Shown one piece after another: positions 59,083 to 64,000 of a DNA stretch of 64,000 bases. This DNA comes from Alloactinosynnema sp. L-07. GTDB lineage: Bacteria; Actinomycetota; Actinomycetes; Mycobacteriales; Pseudonocardiaceae. Positions within the stretch are counted from its first letter, which is position 1, and each line of letters starts with the position of its first letter. The DNA lies in NCBI RefSeq assembly GCF_900070365.1, contig NZ_LN850107.1:6634001-6698000 (forward strand), written 5' to 3'. The position numbers and the translations under genes are program-made. The notes beneath the pieces are model-generated. The model saw only the letters and a list, made by a program, of their open reading frames with translations, did not search any database and had not been told where the DNA came from.

Positions 59083-60282
59083 ATGACCATCGACCGTTGC
59101 CACCGCGATGGCCGTGTGGTCGTGGTGTTCCTGGCGTGGGCCGCGGCGATCGTCGCGGCCTTCCTGACCGATCGGCACTTCGAGGACATCGACGTCTACC
59201 GGGCGGGCGGACAGGCCTGGCTGGACGGATTGTCCTTGTACGGCCCCGAATTCGGCGAGACCGTGTCGCCCAAGCCGCTCGGGTTCACGTACCCGCCGAT
59301 CTCGGCGGTCTTGTTCTCGGCGTTGGCGGTGGTCCCGCGCTGGCTGGCCATCGGCGCGTTCAGCGTCGCCGGACTGGCGGCACTGGCGACGACGGTCTGG
59401 CTCGCCGCGCGGCGCCTGGGGGACAAGTCCGGGCCCGCGCTGGTCGCCTGCGCGGTGGGGCTGCTGGTCGGGACGGTCGCCGAGCCGGTCCGCGACACGC
59501 TCACCTTCGGCCAGATCAACCTGATCCTGATGGCCCTCGTCGCCCTCGACTGCCTGCTGCCGCGCACCCCGTGGCCACGCGGCTTGCTCATCGGGATCGC
59601 CGCCGCGATCAAACTGACCCCCGCGTTCTTCGTCCTGTTCTTCCTGGCCCGCCGCGAATGGCGGCCCGCGATCGTGGCGGCCGGGACGGCGGCGGCGGTC
59701 ACGGCGCTGGGCTTCGCGCTGTCGCCGGGAGACTCGGTGCGCTACTGGACGGCCGCGCTGCTCGACACCGGCCGGATCGGTCAGCCGGAGATGGCGGCCA
59801 ACCAGTCGGTATCTGGCGTCCTGCACCGGTTGGGACTGGAGACCGCCCTATGGCCGCTGGTGGCCATCGTGCTGGTGGTTGGCGCCTGTGTCCTGGTTGC
59901 CCGACTGCGGGGCGTGGGGGACGACGTGGGGGCATTGGTCGGCCTGGCAGCGGCGGGGCTGCTGGTGTCGCCGGTGTCGTGGTCGCACCACTGGGTGTGG
60001 ATCGCGCCCGCGCTCGTCTATTTGGTCTATCGACGCTGGTGGATCGCCACCGGACTCGCGGCGGCGGCGTTCGTCGTCGGACCGCAGTGGTTCCTACCGC
60101 GCCGCGATGGTCGGGAACTGGAGTGGAACGCCGTCGAACAGGTGGCGGGCAACGCCTACGTGTGGCTCGCGCTCGCCCTGCTGTTTTGGCTGGTCAGGGC
60201 ACCTGACGGAACGGGTCGACCGCGTCGCCCGAGCGGGCAGGAGCGTCCTCGGTCGGGGCGGGCACCAGGTCCGCGGGGTTGA
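59083..60282 (+). CDS. GT87-family membrane glycosyltransferase
   Basis: A 399-residue polytopic protein of the DUF2029/GT87 family, which uses polyprenyl-phosphate mannose to build envelope lipoglycans. About nine membrane segments are seen. The first outside loop carries the acidic pair in FEDIDVYRAGGQAWL, and the family motifs FTYPPISAV, TFGQINLILMALVALDCLL and VSWSHHWVW are present. The C-terminal tail is Arg/Pro-rich. Its 3' end overlaps the convergent small gene by 89 bases. Confidence 0.92.
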   Translation: MTIDRCHRDGRVVVVFLAWAAAIVAAFLTDRHFEDIDVYRAGGQAWLDGLSLYGPEFGETVSPKPLGFTYPPISAVLFSALAVVPRWLAIGAFSVAGLAALATTVWLAARRLGDKSGPALVACAVGLLVGTVAEPVRDTLTFGQINLILMALVALDCLLPRTPWPRGLLIGIAAAIKLTPAFFVLFFLARREWRPAIVAAGTAAAVTALGFALSPGDSVRYWTAALLDTGRIGQPEMAANQSVSGVLHRLGLETALWPLVAIVLVVGACVLVARLRGVGDDVGALVGLAAAGLLVSPVSWSHHWVWIAPALVYLVYRRWWIATGLAAAAFVVGPQWFLPRRDGRELEWNAVEQVAGNAYVWLALALLFWLVRAPDGTGRPRRPSGQERPRSGRAPGPRG

Positions 60283-60448
60283 CGCACCCGCCGACCAACT
60301 CGATCTCGGTGCCATGGGAGACATAGTGGCCCGGGTCGGCGCAGGCGGCATTGTTGACGGTCAACACCGCCACCCCCGCCAACGCCGCGGCGACGCCAAA
60401 GCCCGCCACGAGCGAGGCGATGCCCGTCCGCCGAGATCCGAAAGCCAT
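60194..60448 (-). CDS. Small secreted protein
   Basis: An 84-residue protein with a signal-peptide-like N-terminus (SRRTGIASLVAGFGVAAALAG) and a short mature part with two Cys (NNAACADPGHY and LVGGCVNPAD) that may pair. The start at MAFGSRR (60448) is preferred. Its 3' end overlaps the GT87 gene on the opposite strand, so one of the two C-termini may be mis-called. Function unknown. Confidence 0.6.
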   Translation of the reverse strand: MAFGSRRTGIASLVAGFGVAAALAGVAVLTVNNAACADPGHYVSHGTEIELVGGCVNPADLVPAPTEDAPARSGDAVDPFRQVP

Positions 60449-60514
60449 GCCGAACTCTCCCCACGCAGTTTCCGCCAACGAGAGTACCTGGCCTGCGGGA
60501 GCCGTACCTGAGGA

Positions 60515-60709
60515 CTAGCTGAGGAGCGAGCGCAGCGCCGACCGCCACGCACCCTCGGTGACAACCAGCGCCCCGCCCGCCACATTCTTCGAATCCCGCA
60601 CACCCACGCGCCCGGGAGCGAACGCGATCTCGACGCACTCCTCGTCGTCAAGCTCGCCGCCGCCGCCGCTAAGGCTGGACTTCCGCCACTCCGTGTGACC
60701 AAGATCCAT
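60515..60709 (-). CDS. DUF397 domain protein
   Basis: A 64-residue DUF397 protein: WRKSSLSGGGGELDDEECVE, then VRDSKNVAGGALVVTEGAW. It overlaps the 3' end of the upstream XRE gene by 41 bases on the same strand, so the pair is co-transcribed, unlike the divergent pair at 30192-31571. It probably modulates the regulator. Confidence 0.9.
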   Translation of the reverse strand: MDLGHTEWRKSSLSGGGGELDDEECVEIAFAPGRVGVRDSKNVAGGALVVTEGAWRSALRSLLS

Positions 60710-61568
60710 TTCGTTTCGCCTTCACTCGGAATTCCGCCTCAAGCCGCCTCAGGAACTTCACCGTTTCGGCTGAAGGAAAGGCAACCCGAAGCAGCGTATC
60801 CGACATCTCACGGTACTTCGAGATCAAGGCTGTGTTGTCGAGAAACATCCACGAGTGGAGGTGATCGAAGCGCATCACGGCGTCGCCCTTGGCGAAGTCC
60901 ATCATGATGTAGGGGCCAGTCAGACCAGGGTGAACTCCGTGGTCGAACGGGATCACTCGGACATCGACGTTGGGCAGCTCGTTGACGTTGAGGATGTGTT
61001 GGATCTGGTCGGCCATCAGTTCGTCGCTGCCTGCTCTGCGGCGCAACGCCATCTCATCGATGATGGCGAGGTACGACGGAGCGCTTCGCTTCACGAGCAC
61101 CCGCTGGCGGGCCAGACGGCCTTTGACTACATCCTCAACCCGAGCAGGGGCTGCGCCGCTAATCATCGCGATGGTTCGCATGTAGTCGGCGGTCTGGAGC
61201 AGGCCGGGAACGCGCAGCATGGAGCCATGGGCGATGTGGGTGGCCTCGGCCTCGAAGTTGGCCAGGGTCTCTACGCGGCGGGATGCGCGCGGGACGGTGA
61301 CCTCCACCCATGGCTCTCGTGATCTGCGCGCGAGATCGAGAAGCCGTTCGCGCTCCTTGCCCTTTATCCCGTAGATCGCCAGGAGGGTGGCGACTTCCTC
61401 CGAGGTGACCTCACGGAGCGCATTCTCCATCCTGTTGAGCACAGGTCCCGAGAAACCGCTGCGTTGCGCGACTTGCAGAGTCGTCAACTCAGACTCCTTG
61501 CGCAGTGCCTTGAGTTCTGCCGCTAGACCGCGCATCCGGGCCGTGCCGTTCTCGTTCATAGCAGGCAT
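60669..61568 (-). CDS. XRE-family regulator with DUF5753 domain
   Basis: A 299-residue helix-turn-helix protein. The HTH lies near the N-terminus (LTTLQVAQRSGFSGPVLNRM), and the DUF5753 domain follows (SMLRVPGLLQTADYMRTI, VRVIPFDHGVHPGLTGPY, IMMDFAKGDAVMRFDH). Start is 61568 (MPAMNENG) or 61559; longer forms reach into the divergent promoter. It faces three small genes transcribed the other way, likely under its control. Confidence 0.92.
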   Translation of the reverse strand: MPAMNENGTARMRGLAAELKALRKESELTTLQVAQRSGFSGPVLNRMENALREVTSEEVATLLAIYGIKGKERERLLDLARRSREPWVEVTVPRASRRVETLANFEAEATHIAHGSMLRVPGLLQTADYMRTIAMISGAAPARVEDVVKGRLARQRVLVKRSAPSYLAIIDEMALRRRAGSDELMADQIQHILNVNELPNVDVRVIPFDHGVHPGLTGPYIMMDFAKGDAVMRFDHLHSWMFLDNTALISKYREMSDTLLRVAFPSAETVKFLRRLEAEFRVKAKRNGSWSHGVAEVQP

Positions 61569-61659
61569 TCCATCATCGTGTGCGGTAATCGGCCACCGCG
61601 TGATCGTCAGCGTCGTTTCTGCTTCCGACATCGGTTCTGGCCCGCGATCGTTGTGTCCT

Positions 61660-61947
61660 ATGGAGATCAAGGGTCTGACCCACCCGTACACGGGAGCCAC
61701 CGCCTGCTCCCGCCTGTATGCCTACGGGCATACCTTCCGCTGGGCCAAAGGCGACCGCTACATCGCCGTCCTGCGCGGAACCTGTGTCGAGCAACGGCGG
61801 TACTTCATCATCAAAGACACCCTGCCGCGTCCGGTCCTCGAAGGACCGCAACCCCTCGCCGACGCCATCCCAGTCAACGGTGGTCACTGGTCCGACGACG
61901 ACCTTCTGCGTCACTTCGCCGACGCCTGGGCCAAGAAGCGTGGCTGA
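61660..61947 (+). CDS. Hypothetical protein, first of a three-gene set
   Basis: A 95-residue soluble protein of unknown function (RLYAYGHTFRWAKGDRYIAV, then GGHWSDDDLLRHFADAWAKK). It begins 91 bp from the divergent XRE gene and its TGA overlaps the next GTG. Such short genes next to XRE/DUF397 pairs are frequent in actinomycetes, but no role is established. Confidence 0.75.
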   Translation: MEIKGLTHPYTGATACSRLYAYGHTFRWAKGDRYIAVLRGTCVEQRRYFIIKDTLPRPVLEGPQPLADAIPVNGGHWSDDDLLRHFADAWAKKRG

Positions 61948-62194
61948 GCACCTGACCCTCGACCAGCACGACCTCGTCACCGCGCTCGTCCTGCTGCGCA
62001 ACAAGATCAGCGAACTCGTGGTCCGCGCGACCACCGAAGGCCCGTCCCGCTGCCCGTGGGCCGATTTGGCCCTGATCCTCGACACGACGGCGACCCTGTG
62101 CCGTCGGGAGGTCCTGCTGAACCCGCGACAGGCCGGAACATTTGGTGCCACACCGCCGATGCCATCAGCGACCGATCATGATCTGGAGGCTTGA
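61940..62194 (+). CDS. Hypothetical protein, second of a three-gene set
   Basis: An 84-residue mostly helical protein (HLTLDQHDLVTALVLLRNKI and ADLALILDTTATLCRREVLL). The GTG start lies inside the end of the previous gene and the stop abuts the next ATG, so the three are one transcription unit. Function unknown. Confidence 0.7.
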   Translation: MAEHLTLDQHDLVTALVLLRNKISELVVRATTEGPSRCPWADLALILDTTATLCRREVLLNPRQAGTFGATPPMPSATDHDLEA

Positions 62195-62425
62195 ATGGCC
62201 GATGATGTGCTGCGCGTCGACGGTGTCCGCCAAGAGGGCGACGCCCGTCGGACCGGTTCCTACCGATATGAAGTGGCTGATGGCTGCTTCTTGACGCTGT
62301 TCGACGACGGTCGCGTCCGCTTCCTGATCGATCCGCGGCCCGATCGCACGATCCGGGTGGTCAAGTCCAACGAGAGCAACAGGCCCGGCGCGAAGCTGAT
62401 CGAGACCAAGTTCAAGGACTCCTGA
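62195..62425 (+). CDS. Hypothetical protein, third of a three-gene set
   Basis: A 76-residue beta-rich small protein (GSYRYEVADGCFLTLFDDGR and VRFLIDPRPDRTIRVVKSNE). It starts directly after the previous stop, with GGAGG nine bases before the ATG. Function unknown. Confidence 0.75.
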   Translation: MADDVLRVDGVRQEGDARRTGSYRYEVADGCFLTLFDDGRVRFLIDPRPDRTIRVVKSNESNRPGAKLIETKFKDS

Positions 62426-62457
62426 GACCTGGCCACTTGGCTTCCGGCGCAACGGAA

Positions 62458-62494
62458 GTGGCCCCCCGCCCGGTCGTGCCGGCTGGGGGGCCAC
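62458..62494. terminator. Bidirectional terminator
   Basis: GTGGCCCCCCGCC at 62458-62470 pairs with GGCTGGGGGGCCAC at 62481-62494 (one bulged T) between convergent transcription units. Confidence 0.85.
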
Positions 62495-62515
62495 GCTGCC
62501 TCGCGTGCCTCTTGG

Positions 62516-63869
<1,354 letters not shown>

Positions 63870-64000
63870 GTGTCTGATGATCACGGAGAGGAACTGGACG
63901 TACTCGATGCGCGACTGCTCCTGCTGCTCACCGACGAGCCCCGGCTGGGCGTGCTCGAATGCTCACGCAGACTCGGCGTGGCGCGCGGCACCGTGCAGGC
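63870..64000 (+). CDS. Lrp/AsnC-family regulator, N-terminal part
   Basis: The gene runs off the right edge; 43 codons are visible. They read as an AsnC-type HTH: LDVLDARLLLLLTDEPRLGV, then ECSRRLGVARGTVQ. The GTG start has AGGAGGTGAA upstream. Divergent placement from hppD suggests it controls tyrosine catabolism, possibly sensing an aromatic amino acid. Confidence 0.88.
   Translation, partial: MSDDHGEELDVLDARLLLLLTDEPRLGVLECSRRLGVARGTVQ

Overview
This window is chromosomal DNA from a high-GC actinomycete. The signs are GC-rich third codon positions throughout, frequent GTG starts, stop/start overlaps of the GTGA and ATGA type, a DtxR/IdeR iron box, XRE-DUF5753 regulators paired with DUF397 proteins, and actinobacterial gene orders such as mfd-lipoprotein-mazG and eno-ftsB/divIC-DUF501-ppx. 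The gene set fits the order Pseudonocardiales, but that placement is inferred from content and not from a marker gene. No rRNA, CRISPR array, prophage or secondary-metabolite cluster is visible.

Layout. 1-7658: end of mfd, a parvulin/SurA-like lipoprotein, mazG and a tricorn-type protease. 7659-9700: a repeat-rich accessory stretch holding an IS3-family insertion sequence between G/C-rich minisatellites and next to a nested palindrome. 9715-17532: a methyltransferase, two SLT-type lytic transglycosylases, a TPR protein, enolase, an FtsB-like divisome protein, DUF501, cyclophilin and Ppx/GppA. 17797-25204: a complete oligopeptide ABC importer (binding protein, two permeases, two ATPases) followed by a secreted subtilase. 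25269-29138: an iron-regulated siderophore-interacting protein, an S10 peptidase, a family-5-like uracil-DNA glycosylase and a hydrolase. 29469-31571: an XRE/DUF397 module with small membrane proteins. 31648-36131: a DUF4129 / MoxR / DUF58 operon whose 3' end has been duplicated. 36235-37779: type II NADH dehydrogenase and an unusual tRNA with anticodon UAA. 38108-46851: a MerR regulator, a lipid-type cluster (EphD-like hydrolase-SDR fusion, PF10118 protein, flavin/2Fe-2S reductase, hydrolase), a coiled-coil protein and a two-domain fatty acyl-CoA reductase. 46965-50404: a CooC/MinD-like ATPase, a NodB-type deacetylase and a Bax inhibitor-1 homologue.

50405-52692 is a compact, visibly less GC-rich island between two strong terminators. 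It carries a proteasome-type Ntn hydrolase (Thr2, Asp18, Lys40) preceded by a small membrane-associated protein of unknown function. This is the best candidate for an undescribed accessory system. 52752-64000 returns to core genes: thiolase with a palindromic operator, SGNH hydrolase, cystathionine beta-synthase and a gamma-lyase/synthase (transsulfuration), a GT87 mannosyltransferase-like protein, a second XRE/DUF397 module with three small co-directional genes, 4-hydroxyphenylpyruvate dioxygenase and a divergent Lrp/AsnC regulator cut by the window edge.

Functional links. The subtilase and the peptide importer plausibly form a digest-and-import unit. CBS and CGL together give reverse transsulfuration. 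The EphD-like / PF10118 / reductase genes are stop-start coupled and look like one lipid-modifying operon. The most unusual single items are the class-I-shaped tRNA(UAA), the proteasome-like island, the DUF58 tail duplication with MTPGSKWVVP-coding repeats, and two very long hairpins (9261-9392 and 11427-11589).
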